Source: JBFXAN01 sp050184225
Lineage (GTDB): Bacteria > Chloroflexota > Dehalococcoidia > CAUJGQ01
Direction of reading: 5' to 3'
NCBI GenBank assembly: GCA_050184225.1
Contig: JBFXAN010000119.1
Span: 1 to 20,441 of the forward strand
DNA: 20,441 nt
Shown here: positions 7,869-14,740 of the stretch, piece after piece
Numbering within the stretch: the first letter of the stretch is position 1
Layout: each line of letters opens with the position of its first letter
Program-made: the position numbers and the translations under genes
The notes under the pieces: model-generated
Seen by the model: the letters and a program-made list of their open reading frames with translations, nothing else
What the model was told of the DNA's origin: nothing
Database searches by the model: none

Positions 7869-9136
7869 AGTTCATCGCGCCGGATGAGGAGGAGCTGTCG
7901 TATCTGCGTGCGGACCCGCTGCTGGTCGAGCAGGAACTCGACGTCCGCCCGGATGTTGCGCTGGCATTGGAGCAGGCGACGGGCGTCCGGCGTGGATACG
8001 TCTACTGGCGATCGCGGCACGACTACTTGTACGGTTTGGAGCTTGGCGACCTGGGGCGGGATCGGCCTTCGACCGCCACGTTGTATGGATTTTGGGACCG
8101 CTATGAGCCCCGGCCGCCGGAGCACGAGATTGACGCGGACCTGCTTGATTTCCTGACCTGGTTCGCCTCGATCAGCGGCTCGATTGAGCCGAGCGACGTG
8201 CAACGGGTCGCGGGATTCGCCGGAATACGAACGACGTGGGCTGACGGTGCGGTGCTCCGGACGCCGGAGGAGCGATTTGACACCGTACCGGACTTTCCTC
8301 ATTCGCCGCGGTATATCGAGGTCGAGGGCTTGCGCATGGCGTATGTTGAGGCCGGCGACGGTGACCCGATCGTCTGTCTGCACGGTGAACCGACCTGGGG
8401 ATATCTCTACCGGCAGATGATCGAGCCGCTCGCGGTCGCGGGTCGGGTGATCGTTCCGGACCTGATCGGGTTCGGCCGCTCGGACAAGCCGGTGGCAGAG
8501 AACGCGTACAGTTACCGGTCGCACACGCGCTGGCTGCGTCGCTTCTTCGAAGAGCTTGACCTGCAACGGGTCACGCTTGTCTGCCAGGATTGGGGCGGGT
8601 TGCTCGGGTTGCGGCTGCTCGCCCAGATGCCGCGGCGGTTCGTCCGGCTGGTCGCGATGAACACCGGATTCCCAACTGGGGAGCGGCGTCCCGGCGCGGC
8701 GTTCATGCGCTGGCGGCTGTTCTCGCAGCGGCAGCAGGCGTTCGATGTTCCAGCACTGATGCGAGATGCCGTCCGGGGCCGGACGCTGAGCGAGGCGGAA
8801 GCCGCGGCCTACGGCGCGCCCTTTCCATCGGTCGAGTACCAATCCGGGGCGCTCGTCTTTCCGCGGCTGGTTCCGACCCGGCCGGATCACCCCGGCGCCT
8901 ATGACAACCGACGTGCGGTTGAAGTCCTGCGGACGTTGGACTTGCCGGTCCTGCTGCCGTGGGCGGAGCTCGACGCGATCACGGGGCACGACGAGGGCCG
9001 GCTCCGAGCGATCTTCAAGAACGTCGCGCCGCAGCTCGTTGTCGCCGGGGCAGGGCACTTCATCCAGGAGGACAGGGGCGCGGAGGTGGCCGAGCGGATC
9101 GTCCGCTGGATGCAGGCGGAGTCTTATTCGTCATAG
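7865..9136 (+). CDS. Haloalkane dehalogenase (subfamily I-like) with long N-terminal extension
   Basis: This 423-residue protein starts at GTG 7865, overlapping the previous stop as GTGA, with GAGGGAG about 8-14 bases upstream. Residues about 150-420 follow the DhlA/HLD-I pattern: HGEPTW at 173-178, PDLIGFGRSDKP near 198-209, the nucleophile elbow CQDWGG with D242 and halide-binding W243, a possible second halide tryptophan W283 in FMRWRLF, acid D370 in AELDAITG and base H398 in GAGHFIQEDRG. Glu in HGEPTW is as in Xanthobacter DhlA. The first 150 residues are not part of the roughly 310-residue dehalogenase and I do not recognise them; they contain the aromatic-rich stretch YVYWRSRHDYLYGLE at about 45-59. 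Cytoplasmic. The pair of tandem paralogues is probably co-translated. The 3' end overlaps the convergent cyclase gene by 13 bp. Confidence 0.85.
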   Translation: MKFIAPDEEELSYLRADPLLVEQELDVRPDVALALEQATGVRRGYVYWRSRHDYLYGLELGDLGRDRPSTATLYGFWDRYEPRPPEHEIDADLLDFLTWFASISGSIEPSDVQRVAGFAGIRTTWADGAVLRTPEERFDTVPDFPHSPRYIEVEGLRMAYVEAGDGDPIVCLHGEPTWGYLYRQMIEPLAVAGRVIVPDLIGFGRSDKPVAENAYSYRSHTRWLRRFFEELDLQRVTLVCQDWGGLLGLRLLAQMPRRFVRLVAMNTGFPTGERRPGAAFMRWRLFSQRQQAFDVPALMRDAVRGRTLSEAEAAAYGAPFPSVEYQSGALVFPRLVPTRPDHPGAYDNRRAVEVLRTLDLPVLLPWAELDAITGHDEGRLRAIFKNVAPQLVVAGAGHFIQEDRGAEVAERIVRWMQAESYSS

Positions 9137-9726
9137 AGCAGGACGGCACGGGCCGGAGCGCCGTCTCCACCGGCGATCCTGAGCGGGAGACAGAGCAGCG
9201 TCGCCGGACCGTTCGGCGCGGCGGTCAAATCCAACCCTTCGAGGATGACGACACCGGCAGAGAGCAGGATCCGATGCACCTCATCGGGCGTGGTCGCCGG
9301 CGCGATCGAGAGTGCGTCGATGCCGGCCAGACGGACGTTCCGCTCGACGAGGGCGACGGCGGTTTCCGGGGCGAGTGCCGCGCCGTCCAGCGGCGGTCCG
9401 CTTGTACGGAAGAGGATACGCGCGATCCCGTCAGGAATCCGATCCAGCGCGGCGACGGAAATCAACTTCGGCATATCGGTGACATCGACGACGAACGCGG
9501 GACCGATGCAGGCATCGAGAGGTATGGCATCGACGGTCGCGCCACCGGCGACGACATGGGCCGGTGGGTCGATATGGGTTCCCGCGTGGCTGCCAAATGA
9601 CAACCGGCTGACCGCGAACGAATCGCCACCCGTCGCGTCGCCGAGTCGATCAATAACTACCGGGGGATCACCCGGATAGATTGGCGTGTCCGGACCAAGC
9701 GCGAGCGAGATGTCGATCACGCGCAC
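9124..9726 (-). CDS. Cyclase family protein (kynurenine formamidase-like)
   Basis: This 200-residue protein has the cyclase/KynB signature HAGTHIDPPAH, with metal ligands H47, H51, D53 and H57. The N terminus MRVIDISLALGPDTPIYPGD is the usual opening, and GIDALSIAP near 134-142 matches the family's GIDxLSID segment. KynB hydrolyses N-formylkynurenine; other members hydrolyse amides, isatin or cyclic compounds, and no kyn genes are nearby, so substrate is open. The length is normal. The start is GTG 9726, lying inside the end of the upstream MBL gene (10 bp overlap), so the two are co-translated as the tail of the MFS-MBL-cyclase operon. The 3' end overlaps the convergent dehalogenase by 13 bp. 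Confidence 0.87.
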   Translation of the reverse strand: MRVIDISLALGPDTPIYPGDPPVVIDRLGDATGGDSFAVSRLSFGSHAGTHIDPPAHVVAGGATVDAIPLDACIGPAFVVDVTDMPKLISVAALDRIPDGIARILFRTSGPPLDGAALAPETAVALVERNVRLAGIDALSIAPATTPDEVHRILLSAGVVILEGLDLTAAPNGPATLLCLPLRIAGGDGAPARAVLLYDE

Positions 9727-10448
9727 GGCGCTATGCCCCGCGAGTTCGGGAATCGCAGCTGCGCGGCGAGACGGCGGACCTCCTCGGCGGCCGCTCCCCG
9801 CAAGGGCGGAAAGTGACTGAGGGCGAGCGTATCGAACTCCAGCGCCGCCAACCGGCGAACTGAGTGAAGCGCCTGGAGCCAGTCCGCCGTCACTAACTTC
9901 GCCGGTGGACCAACGCCGGCGGCGCCACGTTGCAAAGCGTCGCCGCCGATCAGGACGCCGCGGTGAGGAAGATGGAGGGCGATGTGACCGGGCGTGTGTC
10001 CCGGCGTGTGGACGATGCGCAGGCCGCCGAGCACGGGCAACTCGTCACCATCGTTGAGAATCGTGTCAACCTGACAGCGGCGGACCCAGCGCATCGCCGG
10101 AGCGAGCAGGCCGGCGAACCGCCGATAGCGGAGCGGCGCCGGCATCGGCGCATCACCGCCGATCACCGGCGCCTCGACAGCGTGCAGGCCGACCCGCGCC
10201 GGCACATGCGCGAGCAGTCCCGCTAGTCCGCCGATGTGATCGGGATGATAGTGGGTGACGATGATCTGCTCGACGTGATCCGGCGATCGGCCGGCACGCT
10301 GGAGCGCGCGGAGGATGCGCCGGGCGCTGCCGGGCGGTCCACTGTCGACGATCGTGACCCGCTCCCCGAGCAGGAGAAAGACGGAACTGCCAACAACCGG
10401 CACCTGAACGATTTCGCGTGTGATCCGAGTCAGCCGCAAGCCACTCAT
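9717..10448 (-). CDS. MBL-fold metallohydrolase (glyoxalase II-like layout)
   Basis: This 243-residue protein carries THYHPDH with ligands H66, H68, D70 and H71, the HTPGHTPGH segment, GGDAL and a late SHFPPL histidine, the complete binuclear-zinc metallo-beta-lactamase fold. VDSGPPGSARR near residue 35 precedes the metal site. It is a cytoplasmic hydrolase of thioester, lactone or ester bonds; exact substrate cannot be read. ATG 10448 is chosen because upstream in-frame sequence, back to an alternative start at 10562, is rich in residues foreign to the fold; the ribosome binding site is weak (GAG). It lies 94 bases after the MFS stop and overlaps the cyclase start by 10 bp. It is much diverged from the MBL protein at 2680-3555. 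Confidence 0.85.
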   Translation of the reverse strand: MSGLRLTRITREIVQVPVVGSSVFLLLGERVTIVDSGPPGSARRILRALQRAGRSPDHVEQIIVTHYHPDHIGGLAGLLAHVPARVGLHAVEAPVIGGDAPMPAPLRYRRFAGLLAPAMRWVRRCQVDTILNDGDELPVLGGLRIVHTPGHTPGHIALHLPHRGVLIGGDALQRGAAGVGPPAKLVTADWLQALHSVRRLAALEFDTLALSHFPPLRGAAAEEVRRLAAQLRFPNSRGIAPCA

Positions 10449-10542
10449 CTCATTCTCTGTCCACTGTTTATTTCCAACTTCACCGTAGACGTGACGGACA
10501 TGGAGCGAGAAGCCGCATTCAGCCGCGTTGTTATGTCGCCGA

Positions 10543-11838
10543 TCACGAGACGACACGCTCAACGCCGGACCGGCGTATGCCCGGCCTGAGGACGACGATT
10601 GTGACGGTGAGGGCGAGGCTGATCCAGCCGAGGACGGGGACGACGCGTTCGAGGGTGAACGCCTGGGCGAGAGCGCCGACTGGGCCTGACATGAACTGTG
10701 CCACCCCCATGTTCAAGAGCAGCAGGCTGAGGACCCGGCCCTGCATCTCATTTGGCACGGTGCGCTGGATGATCGAACGTGAGGAGATCTGCATCACGGC
10801 AAGCGAAGCGCCGAGCGTCAGATTGACGAGGCCGCTGAGCGGAACCGAGCGGGAGTACGCCCAGACGACGACGCAGGCGGCAAACGTGATCGCGGCAACC
10901 GCCACCAGCAGGCCACGGCGGGGAACGGCACCGAGGTTGGTCATGACAATCGAGGCGATCAGGGCGCCCAGTCCCCACATCGCACCGAAGAACCCGAACT
11001 GCGCCGGCGAGAGGTCGAGCACCTGCGTCACCCAGACGGGCCCAAGACTGCCGACTGGCGGGAAGGCGATCGCCATGACCGAGAGAACGAGGACGATCAA
11101 CCAGAAGACGACCGGCGTCTGTCGCGTATAGCGGAGACCTTCACGGATCTGGGTGACGATCGGGGGTCGATGCATGACCGGCGACGCGGCCGCCCGGCTT
11201 CGAATCTGCACGACCATCAGCAAGATCACCGCGTGACCGATCAGGCTGGCGGCGAACGTACCACCAAAGCCCAGCCGATCGATCAGGATGCCGGTGAGCG
11301 GCAAGGAGAGCGGGAAGGCCAGCTGCATCGCCACCGCGTCGAGGGCGATCGCGTTGGCGAGATGCTCCCGTGGCACCAGCTGCGGCACGAACGCCTGCCG
11401 GGTCGGCGTATCGACGGTCATCGCCCCGGCGGCGACGAAGGTCAGGGCAAAGATGGCGGCCAGCATCACCCCGCCGACGCCGGCAAAGAGGAGTAGTAGC
11501 GCGATGCCCATGTTGGCAACGATCGCGATCGATTGGGTGACCAGCAACAGGCGGCGGCGGTCGAACCGGTCGGCCAGCGCGCCGCCTGGAATGCCGATCA
11601 GGATCATGACGCCGCCGCGCATCGCGCCGAGCATGCCGGCGAGCAGCAACCGCAGGTTGTCCGGGGCGGCATCCTGCAGGTAGAGCAGCATCGTCGTGAA
11701 CTGGAGCGGCATCAGGGCGCTCATCGCGAGCATGCCACACCACAGCAGACGATAATCGCGATAGCGGAGCGCCGTGAGATTGGGCAGGACGCGCGGCGAT
11801 GACGGCGCTCCCTCCACCTGCTTCGTAGCACGGTCCAT
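10543..11838 (-). CDS. MFS transporter, EntS/DHA3-like exporter
   Basis: This 431-residue membrane protein has about 12 hydrophobic helices. The opening LTALRYRDYRLLW at about 21-33 is the standard start of the DHA3/EntS-like branch of the major facilitator superfamily. The loop motif GGALADRFDRRRLLL after helix 2 corresponds to motif A, and DTPTRQAFVPQLVP lies in the region after helix 4, as in the family. Such proteins export siderophores, drugs or metabolites using the proton gradient. ATG 11838 is chosen because GGAGGAG lies just upstream; an in-frame ATG at 11868 lacks this. It is the first gene of an operon with an MBL hydrolase and a cyclase, which suggests export or detoxification of the compounds they act on. 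That is inference. Confidence 0.88.
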   Translation of the reverse strand: MDRATKQVEGAPSSPRVLPNLTALRYRDYRLLWCGMLAMSALMPLQFTTMLLYLQDAAPDNLRLLLAGMLGAMRGGVMILIGIPGGALADRFDRRRLLLVTQSIAIVANMGIALLLLFAGVGGVMLAAIFALTFVAAGAMTVDTPTRQAFVPQLVPREHLANAIALDAVAMQLAFPLSLPLTGILIDRLGFGGTFAASLIGHAVILLMVVQIRSRAAASPVMHRPPIVTQIREGLRYTRQTPVVFWLIVLVLSVMAIAFPPVGSLGPVWVTQVLDLSPAQFGFFGAMWGLGALIASIVMTNLGAVPRRGLLVAVAAITFAACVVVWAYSRSVPLSGLVNLTLGASLAVMQISSRSIIQRTVPNEMQGRVLSLLLLNMGVAQFMSGPVGALAQAFTLERVVPVLGWISLALTVTIVVLRPGIRRSGVERVVS

Positions 11839-11910
11839 CGTCTCCTCCGGACGGTCAACCGTTCGCAATGCGGAGAGGGTAGCCGATCGGCTTGCTAACG
11901 GGGATTGGTC

Positions 11911-11955
11911 ACCACCAAGACGCCAAGATCAAGTGATGCGTGGCGCCTTGGTGGT
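11911..11955. repeat. Inverted repeat, 15 bp arms with a 15 bp loop
   Basis: Arms 11911-11925 and 11941-11955 pair at 14 of 15 positions (ACCACCAAGACGCCA against its reverse complement, the mismatch being A/C). No T-run follows on either strand, so it is not a textbook terminator. It lies between the flavin reductase stop and the MFS start. Similar CACCAAGACGCCAAG sequences occur as dispersed repeats in many genomes, to my knowledge. Confidence 0.65.
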
Positions 11956-11978
11956 TGATTCCCTCTGACAGGGGCGGA

Positions 11979-12464
11979 TCAGCCGCCGTATTTGACGCCG
12001 CACTCTTCAAGGGTGAGGATACGCGACTCGCGTTTGACGCCGGCGTTGGTCACCTCGCCGACCATACAACTATGGTCGCCGGTCGCGATCTCGCCGACGA
12101 TGCGGCCCTCAACCCAGGCAGGCGCGTCGGCGATCACGGGCGCGCCGGTATCGTAGGTCTCGAATCGATATCCGCTGATCTGATCGCCCTCGACCTTGGC
12201 CGGGCGGAAGAAGGCGAAGGCCAGGTCTTTCTGTCCGCTTTCGAGGAACGAAAGGGAGAAGACCGGCGTCGATTGCAGCATGGCGTAGAGATGACTGTCC
12301 CGCTTCACGCCGATCGCGACCAGCGGCGGCTGGAACGAGCACTGCGTCACCCAGTTGACGGTGCCGGCGTTGATCTCGTCCCCTTCCCTGGCGCCAAGCA
12401 CGTACAGTCCGTAAGGGATCATGAGAAGCGCGGTCTTCTTCGCGGCCTCTGCCTGCTCGTCCAT
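11979..12464 (-). CDS. Flavin reductase-like domain protein (FMN-binding)
   Basis: This 161-residue protein starts at ATG 12464 behind AGGAGGAG. It fits the flavin reductase-like family (PF01613 type): a helix, then PYGLYVLGAREGD and the flavin-site strand NAGTVNWVTQCSFQPPLVAIGV at about 31-53 (the family pattern is xxxTxSWvxxvSxxPPlvxvxi), KRDSHLY, and a long C-terminal GEVTNAGVKRESR segment. These proteins bind FMN and reduce flavins with NAD(P)H, often as the reductase partner of two-component monooxygenases, or act as rubredoxin-linked flavoproteins. No partner oxygenase is present nearby. Length is normal for the family. It is divergently transcribed from the D-2-hydroxyacid dehydrogenase across an 89 bp spacer. 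Confidence 0.85.
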   Translation of the reverse strand: MDEQAEAAKKTALLMIPYGLYVLGAREGDEINAGTVNWVTQCSFQPPLVAIGVKRDSHLYAMLQSTPVFSLSFLESGQKDLAFAFFRPAKVEGDQISGYRFETYDTGAPVIADAPAWVEGRIVGEIATGDHSCMVGEVTNAGVKRESRILTLEECGVKYGG

Positions 12465-12503
12465 GTGGTTGCTCCTCCTGTCACAGGTAATGAGACGACG
12501 CTG

Positions 12504-12511
12504 AGTATAGT
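12504..12511. promoter_or_regulatory. Overlapping divergent -10 boxes
   Basis: On the plus strand TATAGT (12506-12511) is a 5/6 -10 match for the dehydrogenase; on the minus strand TATACT (12509-12504) is a 5/6 match for the flavin reductase. They share four bases. Neither has a convincing -35. Predicted leaders are about 36 and 33 bases. The two promoters would compete for the same DNA. Confidence 0.5.
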
Positions 12512-12553
12512 AGTGGGAACGGCGCGGTGACGCGACCGGAATCCGAGGGTGAC

Positions 12554-13552
12554 ATGAAGCTGGTCGTTTCGTCGCAGGTTGCCGCCACCTATGCCGCTGG
12601 TTTGGAGCGGGTGGCGCCGAACCTCGACCTCGTAACGATTGACGCCGATCACGTCTGGCACGGCGATCCGGTGAATGCGGCGGCGGCGTACCTGTCGTTC
12701 GACATGTATCCGAGCCGGGTGGTGTCGACAGTGCTGACCGGGATCGACCGAATGCCGAACCTGCGCTGGATCCACACCTACAGCATCGGCGTTGACCATC
12801 CGATGTATCGCCCGATCGTCGAGCGCGGCATCACGTTCACCAACGGCGCCGGCAGCCAGAGCATCCCGATCGCGCAACACATTCTGCTGATGATGCTGCA
12901 CCATGCGAAGCGGATGGATATCTGGGAACAGGCACAAGGGGAACGGGCATGGCGGCACGCGCCGTCTGACGAACTGACGGACAAGACCGTGGCGCTGTTC
13001 GGACTGGGCGGCATCGGCACCGAGGTAGCGCGGCTGGCGAAGGCGTTTCGGATGCGCGTGCTCGGACTGCGGCGGCGGCCCGAGTCGGTGGCGAACGTAG
13101 ACGAGCTATTCTCACCGGGCGAGGTGGGCCGGCTGTGCGCCGAGGCGGACTATCTCGTGATCTGCGCGCCGCTGACGAGGGCGACGCGCGGCGCGATCGG
13201 TGCGTCCGAACTGGCGATGATGAAACCGAGCGCCTATCTGATCAACGTGGCGCGTGGCCCGATCGTCGATGAACCGGCGCTGGTAGCAGCGTTGCGCGAG
13301 GGACGGATCGCCGGTGCGGCGCTCGATGTCTTTGAGGTCGAACCGCTCCCACCCGACCACGCGCTGTGGACGCTGCCCAACGTCGTGATCACGCCGCACA
13401 CCGCACCGGCCTCTCCTTGGCATATCCGGCGGGGCACGGAATTGTTTCTGGAGAACCTGCGCCGGTTCAGCACGGGCCAGGATCTGCTCAATGTCGTCGA
13501 TGCTGAGGATGTTGGCGTGTCCGAAGCGGCGCGGCGATGGGACGATACGTAG
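12554..13552 (+). CDS. D-2-hydroxyacid dehydrogenase family protein
   Basis: This 332-residue NAD(P)-dependent dehydrogenase has the Rossmann motif FGLGGIGTE at about 149-157, R234 in NVARGPIVDE, E263 in EVEPLP and H282 in ITPHTA, the catalytic Arg-Glu-His set. The family reduces 2-oxoacids to D-2-hydroxyacids (lactate, glycerate, glyoxylate and others). Residues about 100-290 form the cofactor domain, flanked by the two halves of the catalytic domain. The start is ATG 12554 with GAGGG 4 bases upstream; GTG 12527 would have a leader too short for the predicted promoter. Substrate is not evident. It converges on the thioesterase across a 143 bp spacer holding a long hairpin. Confidence 0.9.
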   Translation: MKLVVSSQVAATYAAGLERVAPNLDLVTIDADHVWHGDPVNAAAAYLSFDMYPSRVVSTVLTGIDRMPNLRWIHTYSIGVDHPMYRPIVERGITFTNGAGSQSIPIAQHILLMMLHHAKRMDIWEQAQGERAWRHAPSDELTDKTVALFGLGGIGTEVARLAKAFRMRVLGLRRRPESVANVDELFSPGEVGRLCAEADYLVICAPLTRATRGAIGASELAMMKPSAYLINVARGPIVDEPALVAALREGRIAGAALDVFEVEPLPPDHALWTLPNVVITPHTAPASPWHIRRGTELFLENLRRFSTGQDLLNVVDAEDVGVSEAARRWDDT

Positions 13553-13578
13553 CCCGCTCTGCCCGGTGAACCGCGAAT

Positions 13579-13653
13579 CCCTGGGAGCGCGGGCATCCTT
13601 GCCCGCAATAATGGCCAGCGACGTTGCGGGCAAGGATGCCCGCGCTCCCGGGG
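13579..13653. repeat. Long hairpin repeat, 26 bp perfect arms, between convergent genes
   Basis: Arms 13583-13608 and 13624-13649 are perfect reverse complements over 26 bp, with a 15-base loop. Beyond a T/G step, three more pairs (13579-13581 with 13651-13653) extend the stem. The sequence GGGCATCCTTGCCCGC and its complement resemble a dispersed repeat found in many bacteria. It may act as a bidirectional barrier for the convergent dehydrogenase and thioesterase, though no T-run adjoins it. Confidence 0.85.
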
Positions 13654-13695
13654 CGACCATCTTTCAGCGCAGCAGGCAGTATCAGGTCGTACAGC

Positions 13696-14094
13696 CTAAT
13701 CGATCGGTGACAGCAGTGCGGACTGGACATTTGCATCGAGCGGCACCGCCCGCCCCGTCGAGGTATCCAGCCAGACCCAGTCATGTTCGATCGAGGCGAC
13801 CCGCCGGTCATTCGTCGCGTTACGGAGGGTGAACGACTGGGTGAATCCGCCCTCGTGCGCGGCGAGGGTCTGCACCTCGATCTCGACGCCGTCCTGCCAG
13901 GGAAGCGGCGTGCGGTATTCGGCGCGGGTGCGGACCTCGACCGAAACGATGTGCGACGGCTTGGACAGGCCAGCGGCCCGCTCGTAGGCGGCGTAGGCCA
14001 GTTCGGTCAGGGCGAGCAGGACGCCGGCATGGACAAAGCCGGTGGCGGCGTAGGTGTCGGTATGGCGGGTCGGAAACTGGACACGAAAGGACAA
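13696..14094 (-). CDS. Acyl-CoA thioesterase, hot-dog fold (4HBT-like)
   Basis: This 132-residue protein has the hot-dog layout: strand, loop, then the long helix with HTDTYAATGFVHAGVLLALTE near residues 11-31 (20 shown is typical of the family's D-x-A-G-H-V region), followed by strands with VSVEVRTRAEYRTPLPWQD and VASIEHDWVWLD. These enzymes hydrolyse acyl-CoA or acyl-carrier-protein thioesters, without a shared catalytic residue set. The start is a TTG at 14094 with AGGAG 6 bases upstream; the next candidate, GTG 14082, lacks this. It follows the small membrane protein on the same strand by 46 bases. Its neighbourhood to the CoA transferase and acyl-CoA dehydrogenase fits acyl-CoA metabolism, but this is inference. 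Confidence 0.78.
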   Translation of the reverse strand: MSFRVQFPTRHTDTYAATGFVHAGVLLALTELAYAAYERAAGLSKPSHIVSVEVRTRAEYRTPLPWQDGVEIEVQTLAAHEGGFTQSFTLRNATNDRRVASIEHDWVWLDTSTGRAVPLDANVQSALLSPID

Positions 14095-14140
14095 GCGTCG
14101 CTCCTGCAGGCGTGAGTGAGGTCGAGCCGTGTGATCGAGG

Positions 14141-14542
14141 TCAGCGGCGACGGAGTCGCGTCAGCTCGAGCTCCTTTTCGACCTCGGTATAGTAGGCGTT
14201 CAGACCGACGATCGTAATCAACGTCGCGATCATCGCGGCGACCGCGCCGAAGGTGCTGCCGTCGCCACCGCCGACCGTGCCGCCGATGATGCCGCTGAGC
14301 GTGACCAGTGGAATGCCGAGCCCGAGCGACCAGGCGATCCGCTGCGTGAAGCGGTTTCTGTTCGACGCCATACCGGTATCGTCTTCGAGCCTGGCCGCCA
14401 CCGACGCCTCGACGCGGGCGAGAAAGGCGGCGGTTACCTCCGGCTCCAGGTCACGGCCAAGCTCGCGACGTGCGGCGAGGAGCGCGGCGAGCTCGTCATC
14501 GAGATCGGCCGGGCGTGCAGATGGACGGGTGTCCGTGGTCAT
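14141..14542 (-). CDS. Small two-helix membrane protein with acidic/basic head
   Basis: This 133-residue protein starts at ATG 14542 with GAGGGAG 6 bases upstream. Residues 1-60 are a charged, Ala/Glu-rich helical region (DDELAALLAARRELGRDLEPE...), then two hydrophobic helices about 69-88 and 97-118 joined by a glycine-rich turn GGTVGGGDGS, and a charged coil-like tail ending LELTRLRRR. This two-helix organisation resembles small bacterial integral-membrane proteins of the 2TM or DUF1707-like type; I do not recognise a family with confidence. The positive tail suggests a cytoplasmic C terminus. It is the first gene of a likely two-gene unit with the thioesterase, and divergent from the CoA transferase. 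Confidence 0.75.
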   Translation of the reverse strand: MTTDTRPSARPADLDDELAALLAARRELGRDLEPEVTAAFLARVEASVAARLEDDTGMASNRNRFTQRIAWSLGLGIPLVTLSGIIGGTVGGGDGSTFGAVAAMIATLITIVGLNAYYTEVEKELELTRLRRR

Positions 14543-14578
14543 GTGCGGCTCCCTCGTGTATTCCCTCTGCTGCACAGC

Positions 14579-14606
14579 ATCATATCCCACGCGCGCGCAG
14601 GTTGAA
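14579..14606 (-). promoter_or_regulatory. Possible promoter for the small membrane protein gene
   Basis: On the minus strand TATGAT (14584-14579) is a 5/6 -10 match, preceded at 16 bp spacing by TTCAAC (14606-14601), a 3/6 -35. It lies 37 bases upstream of ATG 14542. Moderately weak. Confidence 0.4.
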
Positions 14607-14740
14607 CATGGCGCCGCGTTTCGGCGAACCGATGATCGCTGGCGCCCGTGATCGCACCCTGGCATGCTGGGCAGCAGGACTGAGAGCGTTCGCAGCGGTT
14701 CGCGCTTCGCGGCTACCGCAGTGGCGCACGGGAGGAAGTG

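Noticed and set aside
7712..9058. A 448-codon minus-strand open frame
   Set aside because: It is the antisense of the second dehalogenase, whose catalytic motifs confirm the plus-strand reading.
10449..10562. Upstream extension of the second MBL gene
   Set aside because: The extra residues do not match the fold and overlap the MFS stop; ATG 10448 fits the usual N terminus.
14602..14636. Promoter for the CoA transferase (TTGAAC then GATGAT)
   Set aside because: The spacing of 23 bases is too long for a normal sigma-70 promoter.
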